NCBI GenBank assembly: GCA_029378245.1
Contig: JARKIF010000037.1
Location: 372,001-436,000 of the forward strand
Direction: 5' to 3'
From: Roridomyces roridus
Lineage: Eukaryota > Basidiomycota > Agaricomycetes > Agaricales > Mycenaceae
DNA: 64,000 bases
Within the stretch, counting starts at the first letter, position 1. The number at the start of each line of letters is the position of its first letter. The notes beneath the pieces were generated by a model. The model saw nothing but the letters and a program-made list of their open reading frames with translations. It was not told the DNA's origin and searched no databases. The position numbers and the translations under genes are program-made. Shown here in pieces: positions 21,615 to 33,459 of the stretch.

Positions 21615-23844
21615 ATGGACGAGTCCAAGACCGTGAATGATCTAACCTACCTCGCTGGGTATTTGAAGGAGTCCCGAGCGCGAATTGAAAGCCTTCAGCA
21701 AGAGCTGGAGGACCAGGTGCGTGTGCCGCATTCTTCTTTTTTTTTTTGTGTGGGCTGACACTGTGTTCGTCAGCGCAACACCTCCCTGTCGAACGAGATC
21801 CAGAAGCGGGCACAATACGAGGCGGGGATACGCGGTCTCCTGTCGGAGCACAAGGCCCAGTTGCAAGCGCTGAAGGAGGACAACGTCGTCCTGCGGCAGT
21901 GGAACGCAACTTTGGACAGCACTCTCACCAAGGTCAAAAAGGAGAATGCGGTGCGTGTTAACTCCTCCTCGTATGCGACGACCATGAAGCGTGTATATTC
22001 TCTGCAGGATGACGAAGCCAGCGTTCTCCACGCAGAACGCTCAGCGAAGCAAGATTTGGAGAACGTACGTCGCACTTTGTTGGACGGGATCACCATATTC
22101 ATCGTCTGCAGAAATGCAAAGCTCTGGAGTCCCGTGTGAAGGAGGTGAATGAGCTCGCGGCGAGGGCGATGTGTGAGGTGCGTTGCTTCATAGCTTCTCC
22201 AGCATCATATGTACTAACGAATACATGTAGAAGGTGGACGTCGAGAAAGTGCGTGCCCCGCGCGGCTTGTTTTTCTTTCCTAACACGCAGTTGCGAAGGC
22301 GTTAGATGCCATGCGCACCGATTACCAAGCGGCCAACAAGAAGGCGGGCGAGCTGCAGCGCGTGAGTTGGGTTCCGCTCACTTAATATCCCTCCTCAAAC
22401 CGGCCCTTCCGGATAGGTCTCTGACAGGCTATCCTCCGCCGAATATGCCACCAGGACTACTCAGGAAGAAGCCAACGCGGAGTTGCGTTCCCAGTTTGAG
22501 GCCCTCCGATCGAGGAAGAAGGAGCAGAGTGAGGTGAGCGGGACTTTCATTCTATCCACCTGCGGCTGACTTTTGCTCCATATAGCAGTTGAAAAAGGTG
22601 CAAGCGGTGGAGTTCTCACTCTCACCCTTTTACACAGAGATGTGGCGAGTTGGTGCGGTACGATGCCCGGGAAGTGAGTACGAACTTCGTTGCTGTTATC
22701 CCGAATATCTGAACACACTCACCAGATCACCACTGAGCGAGACGTCCTCCGCGGTGTGCGTCAGTTGTTCGTGGTATCACTCCTTTTTCACCATTCGACT
22801 CAGGAATACGACAAAAAAGTCGAGGAGGTCAAGATGTTGCAGAAAACTGTGGTGACGGTAAGTGCGAGCAGCGAGATTCTCGCACTTCTTTCCCCAATTG
22901 ATCTAAATTTCCAGCACCGTCGCCGGCTAGGGATGAGTGGACGGGAGGACAGTGAATCGGAAGACAGTGAATCGGAGGGCAGTGAATCGGGGGACAGTGA
23001 ATCGGAGGGCAGTGAGTCAGAGGACAGTGAATCGGAGGAAGATGAGGCAGTGGATACTCCGAACCCTCCCATGGAAATGGAGAAGACCAAGGTACGTTGA
23101 CTGGGAGCTATATATCATACTGGGTATATTCACGCATCGCATTCGTCTGTAGTTCGCGGACGCTCAGGATGCCTACAAACAGTTTATGCTCGGTCTTCCC
23201 ACTGTGGGGATCTACCCCATGAGCTTTGTAAAGCCAGTGGCGTCCAAGAAAACCAATTTAAGAGGGTATCTTGGTCAAGTGCGTGCTTTGTGCCTTGTCT
23301 CTGATTGTTAAACATGACATTATTTCGATTAGATTCCGGCGGCAAAAAGGTTCTTACGTTCAAGGACTAGACCCGGGCCAACGACTCCTTCCTTTATCTG
23401 GGGACCTATCATTGCCATCGCCTCAATGCCGTTTTCCCTGGGGGTGCAATACCTCCTCCAACCATCGTACGTGACATTTCGCCGTTGTTCCACTTACTGA
23501 CACTCGCGTTCGACTTGATGCAGTCCGTTAAGGAGCTCACTAACGCAACGTTTCCTGGCGGCCGGCCCTCGTGGTGGCCCAATATCCTCCGCCAGCAGTT
23601 TCCTTCGGGAACGATACGCGTGGAAGCGATGGGTTTAAACCTCGTCGGATTTAACGCAGAGCTTTACAACGCCTTACTGGCTAGATTTGAGAAGCGGAAG
23701 CGGAAGGCGGCGAATGACGGGAAGAAAGCGGGTCGCTCGAGATCCTCAAGGAAGCGGAAGGCGGCGAATGACGGGAATGACGCTGGCTCGAAATCGCGCA
23801 AGCTCAATTCGGGTATCCGGAGCCAGGGCGGAGCGGGGAAGTAG
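21615..23844 (+). pseudogene. Coiled-coil gene C, DUF6697-like domain internally deleted
   Basis: It starts MDESKTVNDLTYLAGYL and keeps the family exon order: RNTSLSNEIQKRAQ, KVKKENA, KCKALESRVKEVNEL, the 6-residue exon KVDVEK and ALDAMRTDYQAANKKAGEL. A six-fold 15-bp acidic repeat lies at 22945-23040. The C-terminal domain starts normally (FADAQDAYKQFMLGLP, KPVASKKTNLRGYLGQ), but between about 23350 and 23385 the segment covering LYLPGRT to FDGSTRE is missing. Sequence resumes at NDSFLYLGTYHCHRLNAVFP with an in-frame TAG (23369-23371) just before it. The 3' part is well kept (GRPSWWPNILRQQFPSGTIR, LVGFNAELYNALL). The tail holds two copies of RKRKAANDG before KSRKLN. A truncated coiled-coil protein could still be made. 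Called a pseudogene for the domain. Confidence 0.7.
22945..23040 (+). repeat. 15-bp minisatellite encoding (D/G)SESE repeats
   Basis: About six copies of a 15-bp unit close to GACAGTGAATCGGAG, in frame, encoding alternating DSESE and GSESE. The acidic linkers of genes A and B lie in the same place but are not built from this repeat, so it expanded in gene C. Confidence 0.85.
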
Positions 23845-23899
23845 AGATCCTACATAGATGTAATTATGTCGGACGAGTATAATTTGAACCTTTCGAACA

Positions 23900-24455
23900 C
23901 CAGCTCAATAGCTCTCAGAGAAGCAGACCGAGGAGCTTAAGCAGGTTCGTCAGTCCTTCCGTATTTACGCCCCGAAGCTGAAGGATCGTTGAACTCACCA
24001 GATGGGAGCGAAACGAGCCCTGCTCCGCACGGTGCGTCCGTCGCTCGTCGTATCACTTATTCTCATTGTTCGACTAGGACTACCACAAAACAGTGAGGCA
24101 GATTGAGACGTTGCGCAAAAGTGAGTGCGAGATCCCGTCGTACCTTCGCCAAATCAACCCAGGTTTCCAGGCGAATCTTCAGGTCCTCGAGAGCAATCAG
24201 GTCTGTCACTGTCTCCTGAAAAGTTGAATTCTCATAATTCGATCTAGAGATGCGGCCAGCCGGAATGCAGAATCAAAGAACTATATACGAATGACTCGGA
24301 GGACGAAGCTGAGCTGGCCGGCGATCCCATGGACGCAAAGAACTCGGCCCGGGACTCCAAGAAGCGGGAGGCGTCCAACGATGGGAATGACGCGAGCTCG
24401 AAATCTCGCAAGTTGAATTCGGGTATGACTCGTCGGTCGGCAGCAGCCACGTAGA
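23900..24455 (+). pseudogene. Coiled-coil relic D (lacks DUF6697-like domain)
   Basis: Pieces of family exons are recognisable in order: EKQTEELKQ (about 23921), MGAKRALLRT (about 24001), DYHKTVRQIETLRK (about 24078), ANLQVLESNQ (about 24172), then a last exon CGQPECRIKELYTNDSEDEA that passes straight into KKREASNDGNDASSKSRKLN (to about 24420) and a stop. The start, most of the coil and the whole C-terminal domain are gone. It follows gene C with only a short gap. Confidence 0.65.
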
Positions 24456-25011
24456 GTACATGAATAGATGTTGTCTGACGGGTATGGACCCAAACTCGGC
24501 CCTTGAAATTTGGATACTGCTGTCCGCGTTCTGGCCATAGTGTATCTACAAATGGGTGAACAATAGAAGGTCTCGCCATCGAGCATGGTTGTTTGATCGT
24601 GAGTGTATACCTGCTCTCAAATGGCACCCCAGTTTGGCAGCTCCTCCTTCCTTTAAAGTTGAGATATACATATGATCGGAGAGTGTAAGTACTGGCGAAT
24701 GGATGGACGAGCACGAGGGCACAGCGTTTCAATTGTGCACTTCTGCTCAGGGCAGGAGGCAGGCTTTATGTGATCAATGTTTCAACCAACTGATCAAACT
24801 GCGATCAAAACCCTATGATCAGAGCTCAAGCCCTCGCTTCCGGATTCTGGTGGAGTAAGAAGTATTAAACAGAGGTCGAGAATTCAAAATGGGCAGAAAC
24901 ACAAGTCTGCTGGTTCAAAACGGATGGACCGTATCAGGTTTCGAAATCAACTGCAAATCCATCGATAATCCGATGGTACCTGCCTCTACACCGCCGTTTC
25001 AGAGCAAAAAC
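24456..25011. other. Intergenic region between relic D and tRNA-Val
   Basis: No gene supported. A plus-strand stretch near 24870-24930 has weak tRNA-like signals (TCGAGAATTC, TGGTTCAAAACGG) but does not fold into a cloverleaf by eye. Confidence 0.35.
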
Positions 25012-25100
25012 TGATTCGACCCAGGTTCGAACTGAGGACCGCCTGTGAGAACATTGCCGAATGTTAGACAGAAGTGATAAACCAACTACACCATCGAACC
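25012..25100 (-). tRNA. tRNA-Val (AAC) with a short intron
   Basis: The minus strand folds as a tRNA. Acceptor stem GGTTCGA/TCGAATC with discriminator A, D-arm GTGTAGTTGGTTTATCAC, anticodon stem TCTGT/ACAGG around the loop CTAACA, a 14-base intron after position 37, and T-arm CTCAG-TTCGAAC-CTGGG. The anticodon AAC reads GUU and other valine codons once A34 is modified. The sequence resembles yeast tRNA-Val(AAC). Confidence 0.82.
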
Positions 25101-25194
25101 TTGTCGAACCGCTGCACGGATGAAGTTCTGGGTGCTGCCTGGAAGTGGAGCGCATTCAATCGGCGCCTGCAGGGCAACAAAGAATCGACAGGTA

Positions 25195-25460
25195 GCTCAA
25201 TGGAACTCTCGGTCCGAAGGGCTGACGATGCTTTTTTGCGGATCTGGATGTACAGCGCTAGCGAGGGGTGGAACGAGGTTCGACTCCCTGATCAGTGATC
25301 ACATCAAAACTCCGAACGCTATCCCAGTCGTTGCTCGGCTTCTCGCTATCAGTGATATTCCAAATCTCTCAAGCTAATCAAGAACCAACGCATAAGAGTG
25401 ACGCTAGGTAATTGAACTTCAGAGCAGCGCGCCCGGGGTTCGACTCCCCGTCCCTTCATA
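25195..25460 (+). other. Two degenerate tRNA-like fragments
   Basis: Near 25195-25290, GGTAGCTCAATGG (A-box style) is followed by GAGGTTCGACTCCC (B-box style), but acceptor and T stems do not pair. Near 25425-25455, CGGGGTTCGACTCCCCG forms a perfect T-arm with no matching 5' half. Both look like tRNA pseudogenes or tRNA-derived repeat heads next to the real tRNA-Val. Confidence 0.35.
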
Positions 25461-25696
25461 TCCACTTGATCGCCTTTTATTACCCACAGCACCGGAGACC
25501 AGCCGTCAGCATACCAGCTCTCGAGCGACGTTCGATGAATGGAGACTTGCACGAAGTGTTTCTGATGGGACCATATGTATGTACCTCCGACTACAACCAC
25601 GGAGGAGCTCATTAGCCAAATCTGGGCCGTAGGACGCCACAAGCCGTTTCCGGATAGGTACCGCGGGTATGAAATGTGTTGGATAATATAATAGAC

Positions 25697-25792
25697 AGTG
25701 GAAGGCTTCGAATCTGGGAATGATGCGAGCTCAAAATTTGCGCAAGTTGAATTCGGGTACTTAGTACTTCATTCCGCAGCAGCGAAGTAGAG
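25697..25792 (+). pseudogene. Coiled-coil relic E (3' tail only)
   Basis: SGNDASSKFAQVEFGYLVL... corresponds to the GNDASSKSRKLNSG tail of relic D and gene C with a one-base slip. It is followed by the same 3' flank (GTAGAGATC.TACATAGATGT, TGTCGGACGAGTATA) seen after gene C at about 23843. Only about 100 bases remain. Confidence 0.6.
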
Positions 25793-26450
25793 ATCTACAT
25801 AGATGTATGTCGGACGAGTATACCTTGACACTTTTGGACAATCCGTAATCCGCGTTCTAGCCATATTACTGATCTCCTGCCCGCACCGCGAGTGACTGAT
25901 GATACAGACTTAATACGGACTGCCTCGGGATACTTGCCAGATTTACAGTATGTACTCGGCTTAGAAGGGATCGAAATAAACCGGCTAGTATCAGTAGGTG
26001 CCGTCGCGGGATGGATTGAGCACCAGTTCTCGTTGAGCTCGGCTAATTGTGTCTGAAGTAGTACGGGGATCAATGGGAAGCGTGCGTGGGAAAGTGCTCG
26101 GAAAGTGCTCGGAAAGGACAAGTCCGACAAGAGCGGGATGATGGCACTTGTCTCCCGCTTCCTCCTCGTTTGCTCCTCGCTCATACCACGCGCCCTCGGC
26201 CCCCCACCGCTGCTGCCGGTGCTGCGGACGACAAAGAGGGCCCACTAACATCTCGGACTGTGCCCATCTCCGACGCCAACGAGAAGATGAATTCAATGTG
26301 GAGATAGTGCATCTTGTCCATGTAGATCCCAGTGAAAATCCACGGCCTCTCCGACTTCTCTTCACCACCATATCCAGCGGGTCTCATCTCACTCCCAGGT
26401 CTTCGTCGTCGACTACGTCTGGCTTATTGTCGTGAAATCCATTCGGCCTC
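25793..26450. other. Intergenic region before membrane-protein gene
   Basis: No gene supported. GAAAGTGCTCG is repeated in tandem near 26089-26111. The G+C content rises towards the downstream start codon. Confidence 0.35.
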
Positions 26451-27374
26451 ATGTCTCCGACAATTCCGAGTACGAGTCCCTTGCCTGGTCAACTGGGTGG
26501 TATAGGAGGAGTGGGCAGCACAACTGGCAGTGGAGCGTCCGCGCAGCTCTACCGTGCGTTATCCTTTCAATTAGTCCTCACAAGCTCACCGACGCCCCAT
26601 GGGCAGCAGTATACACCTTCCTAGCGACGCTGGTGCTCCTGTTCCTCGTAGCCGGCGGCATCCTCTGGCGCTCCTCGTTTATCCGTCGTCGGAATCAACG
26701 CATAGTCGATGAGGCCATCGCAAATGGCACTTGGAACCCGCCCATGCGGTACTTTCCCGTGGATTTGAAGATGAAGCCGAAGATGTGGGACGCGCATATC
26801 GTTCCTCCGCTGGATTCACCTCCAGCAGATTGGGTGAACATCATGGTGCGTGTCCTCAATACCATTCCGCTCTCTAACGCTGACCCTCACGCAGCCCTTC
26901 GCGGGGTCCTACATCCCCACTGCGACGAGTTCAGGCTCCTTCGCTACCGCCTTTACGTCTCCACACTCCGTCCTCGACCCCTCGATGCCATCCTTGCATG
27001 CACCGAGAGGAAATGCGCAGATCATCGTCGAGCAGCCGCGCATGCACGTAGCCTTCCTCATCGCCATGCCCGTTCGACCCGCCGCGTCCTCCTCCTCCGC
27101 ATCTGCCTCTTCGAGCTCCCTAGCACCATCACTCGATTCTGCACCAACGCCGCCAACGCCCGTATGGGTGTCTTCGATGGGTGTGGAGGACGATGAGGTC
27201 CCGCTGCCTTACCTCGAGATGGGAAATATGGCGGTAAACCTCGTACCCGCTGCGCCGTTGAGGGATGGAGGTGTAGATGAGGGTGGGAGCGGGAGCGATG
27301 GTGAGGGCTCTGTTGGCGAGGAGAGTGGGAGCGAGGAGGGGTCTAGTGTGTCCCAATGTGGTGTGGACACTTAG
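26451..27374 (+). CDS. Single-pass membrane protein of a conserved basidiomycete type
   Basis: Exons 26451-26553, 26607-26845 and 26895-27374, all GT-AG and phase-compatible. The N-terminus is Ser/Gly/Pro-rich (MSPTIPSTSPLPGQ). A transmembrane helix follows (VYTFLATLVLLFLVAGGIL), then a basic patch (RRRNQRIVDEAIANGTWNPP) and KMKPKMWDAHIVPPLDSPP. The C-terminal part is Ala/Ser/Pro-rich and ends in an acidic Gly/Ser stretch (DEGGSGSDGEGS). I recall close relatives in many mushrooms with the same TFLATL-helix, IRNGTW-type and KPKMWDA segments, but no established function. The basic patch after the helix suggests the C-terminus faces the cytosol. Its 3' flank (27376-27660) is homologous to that of NACHT gene 3, so the duplicated NACHT unit is joined directly to this gene. 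Confidence 0.75.
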
Positions 27375-28468
27375 CGAGGCGAGTGCGTTTCCTTGGCTCC
27401 AAAATTGTATCTAACCTTGCGATACTCCAGGTGGGACTATTTTACGGAGAGACCGACGACGTTCATGACCGTACGCTATGTAATTGTTTTTCTGGTAATA
27501 CCTTCCCGTGCTCTATGCAGCTGTCTAATTCTCTTGGGGGTCGGGGCTCGACGTCTGTGAATCAGCACGCAACTACTGCAGTAATCACTTTCATCCAAAT
27601 CATCTGAACAACCCGCTCGGACAATTGGATAGGTATCCCGCCATTCAATTGCAAGGCGACGAAAATCTCCGAATCTCTCCTTTTCATTTCATTTCAGATC
27701 TGTGCCAATGCCATCGACACTCGCTGTCTTTTTGTATTTAGATTCGAATGCCATCGCTGGAATATTTGCATGTCCGGCAGGAGACAGGTTCACCGCCGAT
27801 ACGGTCGAGAGCGGGTTGATCCACGTTAGCATCAGCGGCCTGCCGTCGAACAAGTACAACTCACCTTCCCTGACGCCGAGTAGACTTGCGGCCTGCAAGA
27901 CATCAACGACGAGCGGCGGTAATGGTACGTTCTCCCTCCCGCTCTTGGTTCGGATTTGACTGCATGACTTTGAGGTTGCAGTCGGACCTGTAAACGGATA
28001 GATGTGTAAATACGAACAGCGACGTACACACTTGATTTTTTTGGATTTCGGATGACATTGAAGTTCAATCATCATGATTGAACACCAATTCGACGGGTTG
28101 ACCATTCTCCTCCTCCCTTATTCTCCCGACCCCTCTGCGTGCGGGCCTCCTCTGACTCACGTGAGCTTTCTGAACTGTGGATAGCAAGCCGTGGCCGCTA
28201 GCAGGCCACGCGATGAAAGTGCTGTCGACTTTGTCTCGATACTTACCCGGTCTTACTCTCACCCCTGAAGGATTGTCGTGGCTGGAGTTCAGGCGGTGCT
28301 TGATTTTCCGCCTCATCAACCACCCTGTTCATTGCAGTGTATCTACATGCTCTGTACAGTGTCAATGCCGGGTGTTCGACTGTAAATACGCACCAATCGG
28401 AACGTCCTCAAGGCTGTGGAACGCGGTGCGTGTGAACACGACTTTTTCTTCCCTCCGCCACTACGCTC
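27375..28468 (+). pseudogene. NACHT 3'-flank relic plus relic of the 956-1764 gene and NACHT 2 upstream region
   Basis: 27376-27660 matches 53699-54015, the 3' flank of NACHT 3 (TACGCTATGTAATTGTTTTT, CGCTCGGACAATTGGATAGG). At about 27785-27990 the exon 4 to exon 6 region of the 956-1764 gene is recognisable (TTCACCGCCGATACGGTCGA, CCGAGTAGACTTGCGGCCTG, GTTGCAGTCGGACCTGTAA) with internal deletions that break the frame. Then come CGAACAGCGACGTACACAC and, before the NACHT start, a TATA/CCAAT-like pair at 28378-28399. No intact gene. Confidence 0.7.
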
Positions 28469-29665
28469 ATGTCTCGCAAGGCGACCAGCGAAGAACCTCG
28501 AACCATCCACATAAACGGTGAGGCCACATCCGGCCGGTGGACACGATTCCCTGATCCACCTACTTTTTCAGGCGGCCGCGGCGGGCCCGGTGGTGGCGGC
28601 AGTCACCAGGGCGGGGAAGGCGGCATCGGGCAAGGCCCCAGGGTCAACTTCTACGACATCACTATTCGCCAACAAATGTGCGTTCGTGCTCAACCAGTGA
28701 CCTCTCCCTGGTTCTCATGTATGATGCAGAGCAGCAGCGAGGAGCGAGGAACAAAAAGTGTTGGATGCACTTCCTCGTGCCGACGCCGGGTATCGTTGCG
28801 TGGATGAGCTAAAGAGCAAATTCCTCCATGGCACTCGTCAGGAACTGTTCGTGGAACTACAGCAATGGCTGGATGGCCCCGGTCTACGTTCAGTCTACTT
28901 TCTCAGTGGTGGCGCTGGACTTGGCAAGTCCTCCATCGCCCACCAACTTTGCACACGCCTCGACAACTCCACTGACGGGCCTCGCCTCGGCGCGTCGTTC
29001 TTTTTCGTCCGCGGCAGCGGGGACCTCGAATCTGCGTGGCTCTTCTTCTCCACCCTCGCGCACCAGCTTGCACTATCACAGCCATCCCTTCGTCCTTATA
29101 TCATCGACGCTGCCCGCGAGTATCTCAAATGGGGCTCCCGCCAGCAGATGAAGCACACCTTCGAAGGGCTCTTCCGGCGCCCGTTCCAAGGGACTGTCGT
29201 CACGCTACCGAGGCCAATCGTGGTGGTCATTGACGGGCTCGACGAATGTAAAGACCGTGATCTCATCCCGAATTTGTTGGAGCTATTGCTCGAGCTACCC
29301 ACCATTCTACCCGCAATTCGTCTCTTCCTCACTTCGCGTCCGGAGCCGCATATCCAGTGGGTGCTCACTGCTGCCTCTGTGCTCCCAAGCATATTTTACC
29401 GCAGTCTCAACGACACTGTTGCCCAATGGAAGGGAGACGTCCGTCGCTACCTGGAGCAGACAGTTCCCAAGATTGGCTTGTACGGGGACTTTGTTCGGGA
29501 CAACCCCAACGAGCTTAAACGTCTCATCGAGCGCGCGGCCGGCGTCTTCAACTTTGCCCGAGTCGCCGTAAGGTTTCTGGATACATACCGTGACCACCCG
29601 GATCCCCAGGAGCCATTCATGCTCCTCCTCTCCCCGGAAGGCACCGGGCTTTCTGCTCTCGACGC

Positions 29666-30629
29666 CATCAGGAAAAAGCCACCTGGTTAGGTAGCACTCC
29701 CGAGTCTCCGGAGGCTCAGTAGCCCGGTAGTCAAGTACCCCCTTACTGTGTACTACCAAGCTGCCTCTAACTGCTACCAGTGCTACTGAACAGCGGGCTA
29801 CTGAGGCTACTGTTACTCCAGTGCAGGGAGGAGCTGACCCTAACAGAATTCACAAGGTTCAAAAGAAACACTGGGTCCTGTTGCTATTCTACTGTAGTGA
29901 CCAAGGTCAGATTGAGTTTGGAATTTACTTAAAGGAATGCAGGCGGCGAGACTCGAACTCATAACATTTGCAAAAGACAAATAATATTAAAGAGACAACT
30001 AAACAACTACACTAAGTACGCATTGCAGATTGTGTGCATGTCTGTTTGACATCGGGTTACCGCATGCCACTCCATTGTCTCTCCAACCACAACTACCTCT
30101 GGAAAATATATATCCTGTAGTGAATTTGAACTGGATGTGGAAGTTGAAAGCACAGGCACAAGACTGAGCTCAAGTAGAAGTTGGCCTGTTAGCCAATGTC
30201 TTCACTGTTACTTGAACTTACTTAGGCAAGGTCATTTTTGTTAGTGAGGGGGATGTGCACATTGAATCATTTGGGCACTCTGTAAAGAGGTTTCATCCAG
30301 AGGGATGAGAAAATGAGGCAAACAAGTGCTATCAGCCAGCCCAATGCTATAAGAATGCTATTGTTTCTACCAAGTCAACACAGGCAGGCAATCAAGTGCT
30401 ACTGAGACATTAGTGTGAAGCTATCTGGGCTACTGAGTTTGAGGGCATAGATATCTAAGCTACTGGGTTAGAGGGTATGGTTACTGAAGCTACCAAGTGC
30501 TACTGGACTCCCCACTCAGAGCTACCAAGAGCTACTGAGCCACGCACTCAATGCTACCATGGCTACTGGAGCTATCAGACCTACCTACCGCTTGGTGGGA
30601 GCTACCTAACAAAAGTGTGTTTCCTGATG
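29666..30629. mobile_element. Element X1: non-autonomous TIR element (CATCAGGAAA ends)
   Basis: 964 bp. The left end CATCAGGAAAAAGCC and the right end GTGTTTCCTGATG are inverted repeats, and a 2-bp GC is duplicated on each side (29664-29665, 30630-30631). Removing the element and one GC restores the NACHT frame (D-A-L-F-L-Q). The subterminal regions carry many AGTAGC/GCTACT words in both orientations. No coding capacity. Element X2 has the same ends. Confidence 0.75.
29955..30026 (-). other. tRNA-like segment inside element X1
   Basis: On the minus strand TTAGTGTAGTTGTTTAGTT (A-box style) is followed by TGAGTTCGAGTCTCG (B-box style, short T-arm) at about tRNA spacing. The anticodon arm does not pair well. 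It may be a decayed tRNA or a tRNA-derived promoter carried by X1. Confidence 0.3.
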
Positions 30630-30728
30630 GCCCTGTTTCTCCAGATCTTGTCGTCAGCGTTCCCACAGCAAGAGTGGAATATTCCTCGATGGGCTCTACG
30701 GCCTCGTTCCTTTCTCGTCTTATCACAG

Positions 30729-32145
30729 TGACAAATGTGCTCTAAACCCAAGGGAGAAACCCAACACCACTGTATCATATACGGTGGTACACAGGAATAA
30801 GCAAGTAGCTTATTTAGATAACCAACACAGACACAAGCTCGTAGCGAGTGTATTCAATCGAGTGTTCAGACGAGTAAAAGTCCCAATACAGGGCCTTATA
30901 CAGGTAGTAGGTTGTGGAGGGAGAAAGTAATAAGTTTATTCCGAAGGAAAGTGGTATTTCCAAGGGACGGGTATTAGGTTCAGTCGAGACTGAAACAAGC
31001 AACCCTTTTGGTAGATTGTATAGCTTCTCAGCTGTAGTTGATAAGATTGATGTAGTAGGTGGGTTGGTGGTCAAACACTGATCGTATTCCTTATTCCGAA
31101 ACTTCGCAACTCGATTCTATTCTTCTTCCCGACTGGTACTGAGATTCCCTAGCCAAATATGACGATGTTCCAACAACTTGACTTGACTGATTGCTTAATA
31201 GATTCTTGATTGAGGCGAGTATGACGATTTGATTTCAACGATGACGACGATTCCGATTCAAAATAATATGATTCCAACTAGTACAAACTTTAAGAAGCCA
31301 CTATCCAACACAGTGCACCTCGAAAGCCCAAGCACAACCCTTTAGAGACGCTAATGTGTACAACAGACGGGGGTGATTGTTCGGCCTCCAAGGGAACACT
31401 CTACCTAGTTATATACAAGTCCGGCAATCTAATAAATAATACAGGAATGCGATCTTCGCAACGCAATTAGGGTATCCTTGCTATTTCATTGGTCTACAGG
31501 TTGGATGGCGCCATCCTCGCACCATCCCAAGCTCAGTCAGCCGTCGATCCATCATGTTTCAGTTTGGTAAGGCTGATGCCGAGGGTCGGAAGTCGAGTTC
31601 CATTATTCCCATCTTTCCTCCTCTGCGCTATCGTTCCAGGACCGGATAGTACTGGTCCGTAGCTTTAATTCGATACCCACATCTTGGGTATCCCGTCGTT
31701 AAAGACACCATTCCGAAGTTCGCAAGTAGTGATTCCAGAGTGCTCCCGTGTTCCGATATCACGGACCAGGCACACGATCTTCCGGCGCCATCATTCCGGT
31801 TGGTAATGACTCCAGCTGAGGCCTCGATCGTGATCGATGACTCAACCGTCCGCTTATTCCCAATTGCTGCTAATTCCCTTGTAACCATCGGATTGAACCA
31901 GAGCTCAACGACTTGGTTATAAGCTATTCCCATTGGTAAGAGGACTAGCACGAACTCCTACGTGTTTTGGAGTGGGTCCGTCAGTCATCTTAGGTTCCCC
32001 TTCGACCCGTACAGTACACCATGCATCGTAATCCTACTAGCTGCTTCTGGGCTCAGCACTAGCGCTCTCGTGAGATGATACTACTGTTGGTTATAAGAGA
32101 AATCGCGAAATTTCACGTATTCCTAGCGTGTTCATTTTGCAGGCG
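30729..32145 (+). mobile_element. LTR-like non-coding element, copy 1
   Basis: 1,417 bp flanked by TATCACAG (30721-30728) and TATCAACAG (32146-32154). It starts TGACAAATGTGCTCTAAACC and contains AAAGTCCCAATACAGGGCC and GGAGTGGGTCCGTCAGTC. The element at 41679-43178 has the same landmarks in the same order (ATGTGCTCTAAACC; AAGTCCCTAGTACAGGGCC; GGAGTGAGTCCATCAGTC), diverged. No open frame of note. It could be a solo LTR, although an 8-9 bp target duplication is long for that class. Confidence 0.6.
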
Positions 32146-32299
32146 TATCAACAGTAGCCCGCGAGCCACTACCACCGGAAGTCATGACATTCTTCAAACT
32201 TGAAACTCAAATCAGCAAGGCTGATATCATCTGGATGACCGACCGGTTACGTTCAGTCCTGTTAATCAACTCGCGTGGCGGCGTCGTTCCCCTTCACGC

Positions 32300-33459
32300 T
32301 GATAACGCTGCCGCCGACTCAACACTCAAACACTACCCAAACAAAAGGGCAGTGGGATTGTGTTAGATAGACGAAGTTGTTGTTGTGCGAGGGTGTCTTC
32401 TCAGTGACGGAACACCTTGAGTTTGACTGAGCGTTGAAACGGGAACTAAGCAGCGAGACGGTATAAAACCAAGCTCAAGCTGAACCAAGTTCGATTTGAT
32501 AGGCCAAAACACAAGTCCAATCCAACCAACACAACCAATATCCGAACACAAGCTGCGTTGCCAACCAACGATCACCAAGTTCAAATCCCAATCCAAACCA
32601 AATCCAACCAAGTCCAAAGTCCAACCAAAACAATCCAACAATAACAAGATCACACGAATCACAAGGACAGAGTCCAGGGGCGAGAGGTTTAGACAGTAAA
32701 TGCCAATGAAATGGAGCTTCGCACACAGCTAGGCCTACCAATACAGTGGGGTTCCATTCTACATTACTGAGCTTTTATACATGCTGGGTGCAAACAAGGA
32801 ACAAATAGGAACTATATAATCCCAACCAATAGGAACAATCCTTTCCCTAATCTCCCTGTAAAATACTCTCTTGGCGCTGTCAATCACACTGGATTGATCC
32901 CATGTTGGCTTTATCACTCCGATCGCAAGCTGATTGTTCCACAATTGATCCACGTCCTCGGCATTCTCGGAGTCAACCATCCAGATCAGATCTTGGCAGG
33001 AGATCCAGAACTGATGGCAACTTTGACCCGAAGCTCGGCCCTCTGTGATTCCCACAATATTTGGTTTCGAGGCTGACTTGAAAGTAAACTGGCTGGATTG
33101 CGGCACTTGGTTTTCTAGCATTCGACAACCTCCCCGAGAAGAACATCCAACTAGTTTCGCTGAAATGTTAGACCGGTTCCAGCCAACTGACGGCCCCTTC
33201 CAAACGACGACTTCCAACCATGAGAACCCAAAGAATCGGCTTTATCGGATGTTCGGATCAAATGCCCGGTCAAGTCTACACGAAGTTTGACCGAGGTCGA
33301 AATCCTATTCCGGCCATTGTCTGCACTCTGGTCGGCAGCTCTGATAGCTCCAACCCTCTAGGATTGACAATAAGCCTGTTTCGGACTATGGTGTTTGGTA
33401 TAGGCATCAAAATGCTGAATTATGTTGTTTTGGACACCGAAAAGTCCTGCGGCTTATCA
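32300..33459 (-). repeat. 3' LTR of gypsy element
   Basis: 1,160 bp, plus-strand ends TGATAACGCTGCC and GCGGCTTATCA. Contains a low-complexity CCAA-rich stretch at about 32518-32642. Almost identical to 47124-48283. Confidence 0.95.

Noticed and set aside
32363..32741. Gly/Trp/Leu-rich frames in both LTRs
   Set aside because: They come from the CCAA-rich low-complexity stretch of the LTR read in antisense.
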